From Colletotrichum lupini (taxonomy: Eukaryota > Ascomycota > Sordariomycetes > Glomerellales > Glomerellaceae), in assembly GCF_023278565.1 (NCBI RefSeq), contig NC_064673.1, positions 930,001 to 994,000 on the forward strand: a stretch of 64,000 nucleotides of DNA, given 5' to 3'. The notes beneath the pieces are model-generated. The model had not been told where the DNA came from. It did not search any database and was given only the letters and a program-made list of their open reading frames with translations. A program made the translations under genes and the position numbers. Positions 44,244 to 54,395 of this stretch are shown one piece after another; positions within the stretch are counted from its first letter, which is position 1; every line of letters starts with the position of its first letter.

Positions 44244-45751
44244 TTACCACTGGCCGCCGTTGGCATACGGCACGGCCATGGGCAACCCCAGGTTCCGGCT
44301 CTTGACGGCCCAGATCATGAGAGAAGGGGCCTTGACCCAGCCGATGCGGCCCGCGCCACGGCTGCGACCCGTGGCGCAGACGTAGACGTCGACGGGCATG
44401 CCTTTTACGACGGTTTGGTCTTTGCCTTTGAGTGCGAGCTCAATGTTCTTTGCGACGCCGGCGGCCTGGTACGTTTTGGGGAGATGTTAGTCATGTTTGG
44501 TAAGAGAGAGGGGAAGGTTGTGAGAGAAATAGAGAAAAGGGGGGTTGGGGGCGACGAACCTGCTTATCCGTGAGCATGAAGCCCGCCCTCGGAAACGAGA
44601 CGATATCCCCGCACGCCCAGACGTTCTCGACGCCCTTGACGCGCATGTACTCGTCCACATTTACATACTTGCGCTCGTTCAGCATCCCGGGGTCGAGGTA
44701 CTCCGTATTCGGCACGAGGCCCATGGTGGGGAGGTACAGATCCGTCCGGATGACCTCGCCGCTCATGAGCTTGACCTCGGTCTTGCCATCCGGCAGCGGG
44801 CGGGAATTCGCGACGCGCGCGTGCTTCCGGACCTGCACGCCGAGCCTTGTAATCTCGTTCTGCACAGGTTTCGCGATGGAGTCGCCCGCGAGGATCTCGT
44901 CTTCGGCCGCTAAGAGGTGGACCTCTTTGTCCTTGAACTCGAAGCGGATCTCGGCGGCGACTTCTACGCCCGTGGGACCAGCGCCCGCTACGACGATGTG
45001 GTTTGCGGACTTGACCTTTTCTGCCGTCGCGTGGAGGAGGCGGAGGGTTTCTTCGTGGGAATTGGAGGATTTCCACGGCATGTCGGGGGAGGCGGCGCGG
45101 GCGCCGGTGGCGAGGACGAGGTAGTCATATGGCAGGGACCTGGGGCCGGACGCGGTCGATACGAGGGCGGATTTGCGGGCCACATCGAGGCCCGTGGCGG
45201 TGCCGAGGACGAATTCGAAGGATTCCTTGGGGTAGGATGCGAAGCCGGACTCGATGGGCTGGAAGATTTCGTCATCTTTGACGATGCCCGGCACGATGGC
45301 GCGGACGGAGCCCATGTTCCAGTAGAAGTGAGTTGTCTGCCATTTTCTTATCAGCCTTTGCGCACGACTTCCTTTCCCTTCCGTTTCGTGTTGTTCCAAG
45401 GCACTGCCCAACTCCTGTCCTCATATATCTCATTTTTGCTTCGTCTCCTCTGGACGCTGATGGAGGCAGAGGTGAGATAAGTGTGGGTCGCCTGCAGCTG
45501 TCTTACGCCGCCCCCACGGGCCTCCGGAGCTCGGTGACACCCCTAGCTTCTGTAGAGGTCGTCCGATTTCGAGAATCGAGAATTTTCAAGTAGCTTGATG
45601 TGTGCCAATTATAGTGTAGAAAATTCTCTCTCACCTTTGAAACCAGGATCACTCTGAGGTCCGGCTCTGTCTGGCGTGTGTGCTTGAGCAGACGATGAGC
45701 CACGGCCAGGCCGCCGTACGCGGCGCCGAGAACGACGACAGTCTTGACCAT
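44244..45751 (-). CDS. AIF/FSP1-like FAD-dependent oxidoreductase
   Basis: A pyridine nucleotide-disulfide oxidoreductase-fold flavoprotein of the AMID/AIFM2/FSP1 group, expected to oxidise NAD(P)H and pass electrons to quinones. Exons are 45635-45751, 44560-45336 and 44244-44465, giving 371 residues. The FAD dinucleotide-binding motif VVVLGAAYGGLAVAHRLL begins at residue 5. A second Rossmann motif, HIVVAGAGPTGVEVAAE, binds NAD(P)H. VLATGARA and NVWACGDIVSFPRAG are the typical FAD-contact motifs. The second intron has a GTTCGT donor and an ACCAG acceptor. No N-terminal targeting sequence or C-terminal hydrophobic tail is evident. A role in cell death or lipid-peroxide control is family knowledge and not shown here. 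Confidence 0.9.
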
Positions 45752-47599
45752 ATTGACTATGTCTTATTCCAACTCGTCCTCAAATAGACTCTGAGCTTCT
45801 TGATTTTGATGAGGTGAGTAATGGACGAATAAGTCGCCTTGATGGAGCTAAAAGAGGTTATTAGTCGATTTGTCAAAGTACTGTTTGGTGATGGGCCCGT
45901 CGAGGAGCTGCTGGGTATCTTTAGATCAATAGACACCCCTCAACCAGAGCTGCGAGACGACTGCTATTTATTCCCCTCCATAGCTTGCTCGAGCCCGGGA
46001 TGCATCAAAGCCTGGTGGCATCCTTGCGGCATAGATCCTGTGTCCCCCCATCCTATCTCATGTAAGTCCGGAATACGCGTCCCCTCACTAAGCTGCGCTA
46101 ATGCCAACGAAGAACGCGAATTGGTGTCATTAGTACTTTTGGTCCAGGTTTCAGTCTCAAAGTCCGTGCCGTTTGGGTAACACAACATGTGGTTGGTAGG
46201 AAGGTAGGTAAGGTCAGACAGAAAAAGCACTTTGAATTGTTCATGTCCGTCACTGGGGTGGGTGGGCCTGTCGATCCCCCGTTGTCCGCTCGGCTTTCCC
46301 CACGCCCAGACCACGCATATGACGGATTGCCATTCGACGACGTTGGGACAGTTGGTAGCTGCACAAGCAAACAAACAAAGAAGAGACGGAAACAAAAGGT
46401 TGAGTTTCGACCGGAAGCGCTCCATCGAGAGTCGGTCCAGGCTCGGGAATATTGCTGGTGGTGTAGGGCTTGTTGATACCATTTGCCATTTCCAACGATG
46501 TTTCCTCGCGGTAAATGTCCTTATTCGCGTCGATAGCTATTCGAGCGAGCCTCAATGCACCTTCTCGAGGCATACTCGTCGGACCCGAGTGTAGCTGTCA
46601 CTCCCGATTCGTCCAGTTCGGATCAGCCCGTTTGGTGTGACTTTGTCAATGGGAGGCAGACTTTCGTTAGTCAGGGGGGAACAGCGATTCCGAACACTCT
46701 CCCGGAGAGAGCCAGCCATCCTTTGGTCGATGTAGTCAAGTTGCCCTCATTCCGCTTAAGGCACGAGCCATGCATCCTATTAATACGGATGTGTGACTGG
46801 GAACATTTCAGATGTTGGTCCATCATCTCTGCTTGGAGAGACGTGCATCGTTGCAGACATGCGATATCAAACCTGGGGAGATCAAGCGCTCGGATGTCCT
46901 GCTTTGCATCAGGGCGGCTGCTTGGCCAGATGCAAGAGATGGCTGCACCAGGCGGACGGGCAAACAGTTCGTCAGTCCTGCCGAGTGCCGTGAGCACGGT
47001 CGAACGGTTAATGTTGACTTCAGAGGCGGCAGGTTAAGGGAAGATGCTAGCTGCTAGCGCCTAGGTAGCTAAGCATTGTACTGGGTGGGGAGCATTTCCA
47101 CCCGGGCAGAGCAAAGAAACCATCGTCGAAGCCGATGAGGCTGACCGTTTAACCAGGGATAGAGCGAAGGTTCAAAGATGCTCCGAGTAGCTTCGATGAC
47201 TTGTTCAAGGTAATCTACCTAGGTCAGGCAAGTACTCGAACCCCGGGCCGATGTCACGGAGAAGGCGGCTTGACATTGAGCCGATGCTCCTCCAGGTTGT
47301 GGCAATCCACCCGAATTGCATGTGGCGGTGCAATAGGTCTGAGAGGCACAAGGTGCAACGTACAAGGTGCAAGGGCCGACCCAATGACAGCATCAGCTGC
47401 CCCGCGCATATGAGCATATGATGAAGCGGGCGTGTGGGACCTTCCTTGCTAACCCCGCCAAAAGGTCCAACCCTTTCCTCCGCCTCCCAACACTGAGAAG
47501 CTCAACAATCCCTTCCCTGGATATATCCTCACTTACTACACAAACCACGCAAACCTCTTTAAACCTTATACCAAAGACCCCCCCTAAAAACAAAACATC
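45752..47599. other. Divergent promoter region
   Basis: No gene is supported across this 1.8 kb between the oxidoreductase and acyl-CoA-binding-protein genes. Open frames are short and on both strands. Blocks related to the palindromic motif family occur near 47.05-47.07 and 47.20-47.22 kb. A B-box-like sequence near 47.23 kb lacks a tRNA fold. Confidence 0.5.
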
Positions 47600-48085
47600 A
47601 TGTCTGCCCCTCAGAGCGAAGCCTTCAAGCAGGCTGTCTCCGATAGCAAGAAGCTTACCTCCAAGCCCGGCAACGACGAGCTTCTCGAGCTCTACGGTGC
47701 GTCGCTTCCCACGAGCCCCACCACTGTTACCTCGGCTTCTTTCGTAGCTAACATATCATGATGATGCACATAGGCCTGTACAAGGTCAGCACTGGCGAGG
47801 ACATCTCCAGCGCCCCCAAGCCTGGCATGTTCGACCTCAAGGTACGCAAGCACTACCATCTGGGCCGACCCGAGCTCCCCCTAACCGATTCTGGCACGTG
47901 ATGGAAAGCTGACGTTTGGTTTGCGTGGGTTGCAGGGCAAGGCGAAGCAGAGCGCGTGGCAGAAGGTCGTCGACGACAACCTCACCCCTGAGCAGGCCCA
48001 GGAGAAGTACGTCGCCCTCGTCAACTCTCTCAAGGAGAAGTACGGCTACGACGCCAACAAGGAGCCCGAGGCCGTCGGCGCGTAA
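47600..48085 (+). CDS. ACB1: Acyl-CoA-binding protein
   Basis: A small four-helix protein that binds long-chain acyl-CoA esters and buffers and transports them between cytosolic enzymes. In fungi it also serves as an unconventionally secreted signal precursor. Exons are 47600-47696, 47774-47841 and 47936-48085, giving 104 residues with no signal peptide. Family motifs are visible: FKQAVSDSKKLTSKPGNDELLELYGLYKV (helices 1-2, residues 9-37 or so), KPGMFDLKGKAKQSAWQ around the third exon junction, and EQAQEKYVALVNSLKEKYG (helix 4). It is about 15 residues longer than yeast Acb1, through a C-terminal extension after the core. It is convergent with TDP1; the stops are only 175 bp apart, so the transcripts may overlap. 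Confidence 0.95.
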
Positions 48086-48260
48086 ACGTTACCGCACTCC
48101 AACGCACTGCTTCTAACGACCATGAGAAACGACAACGGGTTGATATGGATTAGCAATGGCTTCCTTTTGCTCGAGTTCATGCCGAGCAGGAGAGCGAGGA
48201 TCAATATAATGATACCAACGTCAACAAGAGTCATATGTGAACAAGCGCGCACGGGTGGAC

Positions 48261-49939
48261 TCAGTTTTCCCAAGCACCCCAAGCTCTTCCTAGCCTGTCC
48301 GGTTCGTCATAGGCCATCGTCGCCACCCAAGGGATCTCGTCCTTTCCATATGCTTGTAGAGGTAGGTTATAAGGAATTCGCAAGCCGACTACCGGTTCGC
48401 CGTCCCCCGCATCGTTTGGTGGCAAGTCTGTTTCGAATGTCCCCACCATGGTCGCTTTGTCTGCGATGAGCGAAGGCCACACAAGCACTCCGACTTCCCA
48501 CGATGCGATCCTGACTTCCTGCGATGCACTTGCCGTTTCACCCCACGCTTGTTTGGAAATATTGGCAGATGTGACTAGGGCCCAATCTATCGACTTCTCG
48601 CCGTACCGAATGTATGTCTTGATGTGAGGTGCTGCCCGTTGTCTGCCGGCTTCTTTTACAACTGAATCATCGCTCAACGCTATGGGATGTTAGTTGTGTA
48701 TTGATAGGTCGAGACCCGTCACCCTACCTTTGCCATTAGGCGAATTGTTTGCCCAGTGACAGAAGATGGGCCGCAAGTAAGCCAATTGCTTCGCCTGTTG
48801 CTGGGATTGAATCTTGGTGTGGATTGATGCTCCTGAAGCATAGCCGTCCAAACTTTGCCTAATCTCGTCCGCGGTAGGAAAGATGACCTTGTACGTTGGC
48901 CTGGGTGTCGCAAGGGAATTGTTCTTGGATTCGGCTAGGGAGTCGAAGAGGCACCTTTGGAGCCAGCTGTCAGTGGCCCCTAAAGTAGCAATAGACGATA
49001 TCTGAACCGCAATCTCAGACTTCCCTTCTTGGACCGGAACATTGCGCAGTGCTCTTTTTAGGGCTGGCCATCCCCAGGTTGTCTGCGAAGTGTCGTGAAT
49101 GGGATGTCGGCCGGGGACGCTAGCAATGAGTGTTGCACGCACACCTAAAAAGTCGTATCTGCGCAGCTTTTCGACCAAGTCTACGAGGATTGGTCTCCGT
49201 GTGTTGTACGCTCTGAGGTAGCTCAGCAGATCGTATTTGAATCTTTCCCCTGTTCCGAAAGGATGTCTACCCGCTGATTCGTTCTCGTCAACGACCTTTT
49301 CGGGAAGTAGTGGCAGAATTGGAGATCTCCAGACAGCATTGGTCATATTCGTCCAGTCCTTGGCGATCATATTGGCCGTATGTATGATCACTTGGGCTGA
49401 GTCGTCATGCCGGACCAACACAATCATTTTCGTGTGGTGAGTGCCAAACATCTCCGGCATGAAAGCCCCGTGTAGCTCAACATTGGGATACGCTCCTGCC
49501 TCTTCCTTTTCAACGTCAGCGTTCAGGTCTGTTCAGTGGCTTATACTCGTTATCATCGGCTGACCTGAAGGGCTATGCGATTGGGATCTTCTCTCTTCCA
49601 GAAACCGTGAATGATGTGAACTTTGACTAGGTTCCTGGTATCCTCGTCAAAGTGGCTCATGAGAAAGTGAACGTCGTGCAGGAAGTTGAACTCCCAACAC
49701 TCTGCAATCATAGGATCGCCCAGGATGTCAGCGAGGCCGACGCAGTCGCGGTTGGCAGCCTCGGGGAGATCCCTTATGGTTGTCAGCTGGAACGGCGACT
49801 TGATACGCATGCCCGGCTGTTTTCTCTTCATGGGAGGACTTATAGGCCGGTTCAGGGATTCCACATGGTCTGACTGAGTTGTCGGCGGCAGCCCCTCCAA
49901 GTCTTCGGCACGTCGCTGTCGTTTGAATGCTCGCTCCAT
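48261..49939 (-). CDS. TDP1: Tyrosyl-DNA phosphodiesterase 1
   Basis: TDP1 hydrolyses the phosphodiester between a topoisomerase I tyrosine and a DNA 3' end, and removes other 3' blocks, in the nucleus. Exons are 49565-49939, 48728-49505 and 48261-48679, giving 523 residues. It belongs to the PLD superfamily with two HxK(x4)D/N half-sites: GTHHTKMIVL (H149, K151) and PHIKTYIR (H403, K405). Supporting motifs are HTANMIAKDW after the first and VTSANISKQAWG after the second, as in all TDP1 enzymes. The basic N-terminal region (FKRQRRAED, PPMKRKQPG) is a probable nuclear signal. ISPPMKRKQ and the SPF block are family-like. The first intron has a GTCAGC donor. It is divergent from the ankyrin gene. 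Confidence 0.94.
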
Positions 49940-50751
49940 GGCGAAAATAAAATCAATGAGTGATCATGTACGGCATGTATAAGGGGGGTCAAGTTTGTTC
50001 CAGGGGAGCGAGATCACTCGAGACGGGGTTGGTGGCTGGGACTTTATGAGGTGGACGGATGGAAGGAGCGAGATGTGCCAAATCGTTGTTCTAGGCAGGT
50101 GGCTCCGGCTTAGATCCGTTTAGGCACACAACCGCGGCGTGCTTAGCCCTTGCGGTTACTTCTGTACCCAAAAAAACCATGAAATAAGCCAAAACTTCTT
50201 GGACTGGATTTATAGTCAAACAATTGAGTTGCGTATATTGGTATATAGCTAAGAACACCTATCTATGCATTGTTCTGGCAATTCTCAAAGCCACTCGTTG
50301 TCTTTATTGCAGCACTCGAAGCTAGTCTAGCAGGGTAGTGACGTTATTGCTTTCGAAGTGCATTTACTGTATCTCTGTTTACTGCCTTGTAAGTGTACTC
50401 CAAGCCTACTTGTTCATCTTTCATAAAAATGCCATGGGTTTCCGCTAATTCGCAACTGAATTGAAATGATGGCTTCAGCAATGTATCAAGCATTGCCTCT
50501 CTCCTGGCCTCAAGCTTCCTGGCCCGCAATGTGATAGGTTGAGCTTTTGCCTGCAAGCACCTACATTGCCTCCGCCGTATTGATCCCATTTGGGTCGGCT
50601 TCACTTTTTCAGAGAAGATGGTTCGTCGAACCTTTTCAGCTGATATGCGGGCCGGCTGAATAGGCTTGGCATCCTTCCCAATCACGCCCTACTTCAAGTT
50701 TGGCGGTGCATCCAGCCTTTCTCTTTCATCCCCCCTAGCGGTCAACTCAAC
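49940..50751. other. Divergent promoter region
   Basis: No gene is supported. A 113-codon minus-strand frame (50344-50685) lacks an ATG start and is not recognised. Confidence 0.5.
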
Positions 50752-53281
50752 ATGGATCCTCTTTCCACCGCCGCAAGCATCATCGCCTTGATACAGGCAT
50801 CGGCGGCTGTTGGAAAAGGATTAAAGATACTCCTCTCTCTTCGTCATGCTCCGGCGGACTTTTGCGAGCTCGTTGATGAGTTGACAGCCCTTCAGGGTGT
50901 TATCGAGCAGGTCAAGAGCCCGCTTCAGGAATTGGGGAAGGGAGATGTTGCTCTTCCGGTGTTGAACGTCGCCCCGACGCTGGCTTTGAAACAGGATCTA
51001 GAGAGTATACAAGAGGAGTTGCTAGCTCTGTGTCATCGTCTCACGGGAACAAAGTCTGGCGATGAAATGAGCGGGCAACTTCGAGTCTCAATGTCGAGGT
51101 GGATCCGAGAGAGAAGTAATGTTGCCAAGCTGAGATGTAAGGCAAGCAAGACCAACACATCTCTAATCCTTTGTTTTGGCGCTCTCATCTCCTCACAAAG
51201 GTAAGCGCAAGTTGACTGTTGAAGGCGAGTGCGATTCAGCGAGTCGCTGACTCGAATAGCTCCCATCACGCCAGGGCCATATTGGAAGTTCGCCAGCTCA
51301 TTGAGGCTTCTTTCATGACTTTGGAAGAGGAGGGCAGGATACATCGACAGATGCAAATCATGAATCAAGCCGACTTGAACGATATCAAGGTCTCTCTCAA
51401 CCAGATGCTTGCCAAGACTTTGCAACCAGAGGACTCGATGCAAGGAAGAGACCAGCCTTCGATTGTGATGAGCAACGGTCTACGCTACATAAAGACCGGA
51501 GGTATCCCCTTTGGGTCAGTCCAGAAACCAGTCGGCCGAAAATGCACATCGTATTGCAAATGTCAATGCCATCGACACTCTAGGCTACAGACACCGACAT
51601 GGCTACGCTTGATATTGGGGACCCTATTCCTCGAATTCAATAGAAAATCACTGCTGGGGCCCAGAAAGTGCGATCTTGAGACGTGTGATGGAGCACCGGA
51701 TTCGACACGGATGATATACATCTTTCCCCAGTGGTTCCTCTTGCGTGCCCTGTTTGTCGCTGCTTCACGGGACAGTCTGACCGGAATCGGCTCTTCGATT
51801 CACCTCCGTATCCCGCGAATAATCCCACGCGACCAGATGATATCGATTGTGTATAACTTCGACATCGATTGGATAAAAAGAGGAATCATCAACTCAACTG
51901 TACTGCCTACAGATATAGATGAGGATGGGAACTCGCTCCTTATGGTACGTCCGTGTGTATCGATATCTGTAGATCGTCCTAGTTCCTTAACCTTATTGCA
52001 ACGTCTTCAGATATCGCTACGCGACGTCAACTTGACGCTTTCGGAATTTCTGGTCGAGCAAGGATGGCCGTTGCACACTGAAAATGTTACTCGCTGGTAA
52101 GCTAGCTTGATCCGGTGCCCTACTACTTGGTTGACGGTTCGAGGTTGACTCGTCTTAGGACCGCTGCCAGCCGCTCTCGCATGCTCTATTATGCGGCGAA
52201 GCAAAGCCAGATACAGTCTCTCAAGCCCGAGCATGGTCGGATGCTCGAGCAATTGACGTTTTCTCAAGAGGTTGAAACATCATCCTTGATTCACGATGCG
52301 ATGCTCGGGACCGTCCCGACATCTTTGTCAGACGCAATCACGCTAGCTCGTTCTGATATTGATGGCCTGGATAGTTACGGATGGTGTCCGCTGCACTGGG
52401 CAATCTATCTGGCCGATTACGCTTCGTTCGATATGCTGCTGTATCGCGGTGCGAGTCTCGAGACGACTACCAGGAACGGGTGGACACCTCTGCATTACGC
52501 AGCGCGATATGAATCTCCTGGTTCGGTGAGGATGACTAAAGCACTACTCGACGCTGGTGCGAACGTTGATGCCAAGATCGACAACTACCGTGGGTCCAAA
52601 GGAGAGACCGCAATCATGTTCGCGTTCGACAACCCTGATGTTGTAGACTTACTACTGCAGAGAGGAAGTGCTCTGGTGGTTGAGACCGACACAAACTGGG
52701 TGTGCCCGCTCTCGTACAGGGCTCGCCGTACAAGTAACGTCTCCCGTTGGGATCCGAGGAGGGCCTACTGGGATCGATCTCTCGACTTGCTCTGCAACGC
52801 CGGCATGGACCTTAATGTACCGTCCAAACAGAGGGGTTTCGAAGGCAGAACACCCATCCACGACACGATTCTGTGGCGCAATGCAGCGTTGTTGGAGCTC
52901 CTGATTCAGCACGGCGCCAGACTCGATGCCGTCGACAAAAAGGGGTCCGGGATGCTCCACTTTGCGGCCCAGAGTGCAAATCAGGAGCTCATTGACATTT
53001 TGAGCGATGCTCGTATCCGCGGATTGAACCCTGATCAAGCAAACGCGGCTGGCGATACTCCGATGAAGATTATGACCGCCAGGCTTTATAGCAAGGAAGA
53101 CTCTAGACAGCCGGGCGAGACGGTGCCGACATTCGACGAGTGGTTGGCTTTTAAGAACATATTAGAAGAGATTCGAGAACGCAATCTCGAGGACTTCTTG
53201 TCGGGACGTAAATGCATGGACATTGTCGATGATGTCAGCTCCAGCGGAATTTCGAGCAGCACCAGTGACGATGTGGATTAG
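50752..53281 (+). CDS. Ankyrin-repeat protein with STAND-type fungal N-terminal domain
   Basis: A predicted 780-residue protein from exons 50752-51200, 51260-51944, 52011-52096 and 52159-53281. The second intron (66 nt) is a multiple of three without stops, so retention is possible. The N-terminus MDPLSTAASIIALIQASAAV continues into LRHAPADFCELVDEL, matching the helical domain common at the start of fungal NLR/STAND and ankyrin proteins. The middle part has a Cys/His cluster (KCTSYCKCQCHRH, and KCDLETCDG) and hydrophobic stretches (WLRLILGTLFLEF, WFLLRALFVAAS). Ankyrin repeats occupy about 476-730 (GWCPLHWAIYLADYASFDML, GWTPLHYAAR, GRTPIHDTIL, GSGMLHFAAQ). There is no NACHT or NB-ARC domain. 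The family is linked to self/non-self recognition, but no function is proven. Confidence 0.82.
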
Positions 53282-54395
53282 TTGTCGACTCAGCCAGATC
53301 AAGGAATGGGAAATGCAATACAGTAACCCTTTGGTTCTAGAATTGAGCGTATAAATGCCATGGCGTTCAGGGTCCTTTCGTGGGGTTGAAAAGCCCCCAG
53401 CTTGAGTTTACTCTCCCTCGTGGGATGCGATGACGATCCGCACGTGCCACTGGAACAGTTCAGCTCTCGAGTTTGTTGCATGGCAGTGGGTGGTGCGTGG
53501 CACGCGTAGTGAGATTTTGAGGTGGCGATCCGAGATGGAGAAGGCTAGGTAAGCAGCATTCTATTCTTATCGCAACCCAGATCCACCTCGCTGCTGCTGC
53601 AAGATTGAACTCTGCCCAACTTTCGAATGGCGAAATGAACCAATGTTTAGTGGGGGCAGATCGAGCAGGCGGGCAGCTGGCACCACAAGTTCCCGCTGTT
53701 CTCCCACACTCTCCGCTTCCCGCCCGCCAGGCTTTGCCAGGGGACACCAAGAACGGACAGCTGGAGGTTGACTGGAGACGGTGGCCTTAGCAAGAACACG
53801 CACAAAGCAGCGGTTGTTGCCTCATATTTAAGGCAACGTACAACTCCCGTGTCTGGCTGCGCAACGGCTGGCACCAAGGACCAGAACCAGCCAGAGAACC
53901 TGGACCGCGCTACAGAATCTTGACACACGGTCTTTCTCCTGACCTGCCAGTCCTGTCGCTCGCTTTCGCTGGTCCCTTTGCTTGGCTTCCCCCTTTGCCA
54001 GAAGCAACCACCCATCTAACCTGCCACCACCACCCTTTTTTCTCCTTCATTTCGACGCCGCTGGACGATTTTCGGGGGGCTTTGACCCAGACGACGAAAG
54101 GAACATTAGCTTCTTTCTCGACTTTTCTACCCTCCATGTCTTCGGCGATCTAGAAGGTTTTATCTAAACCCTTTGCAAACCCCTCGAACCACCTCAATCG
54201 CGACTTCCGATCCGATCCACACCTATCTGACGCTGCACCTTACCATTGCGAATTGACGACACAACCGCGCTTTGTCGCGCCCTCTGGACTGATTGCGTCT
54301 GCCCAGCAGTCGTTATTGGCATCGCCTGACAGACTTTGCTTTCCATCTTTCGCTCCAAAGTCATCGCACTCACGCGGTGCACCCTCATCGCCGCA
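53282..54395. other. Intergenic region and long leader of the PDI-like gene
   Basis: No gene is supported. The right-hand ~500 bases are C/T-rich with short open frames. They probably form a long 5' leader for the ER protein. Confidence 0.5.

Noticed and set aside
47215..47260. Possible tRNA B box (ACTCGAACCCC on the plus strand)
   Set aside because: No matching A box, anticodon arm or acceptor stem could be paired around it.
50344..50685. 113-codon minus-strand frame between TDP1 and the ankyrin gene
   Set aside because: No ATG start and no resemblance; possibly a decayed exon, but unsupported.
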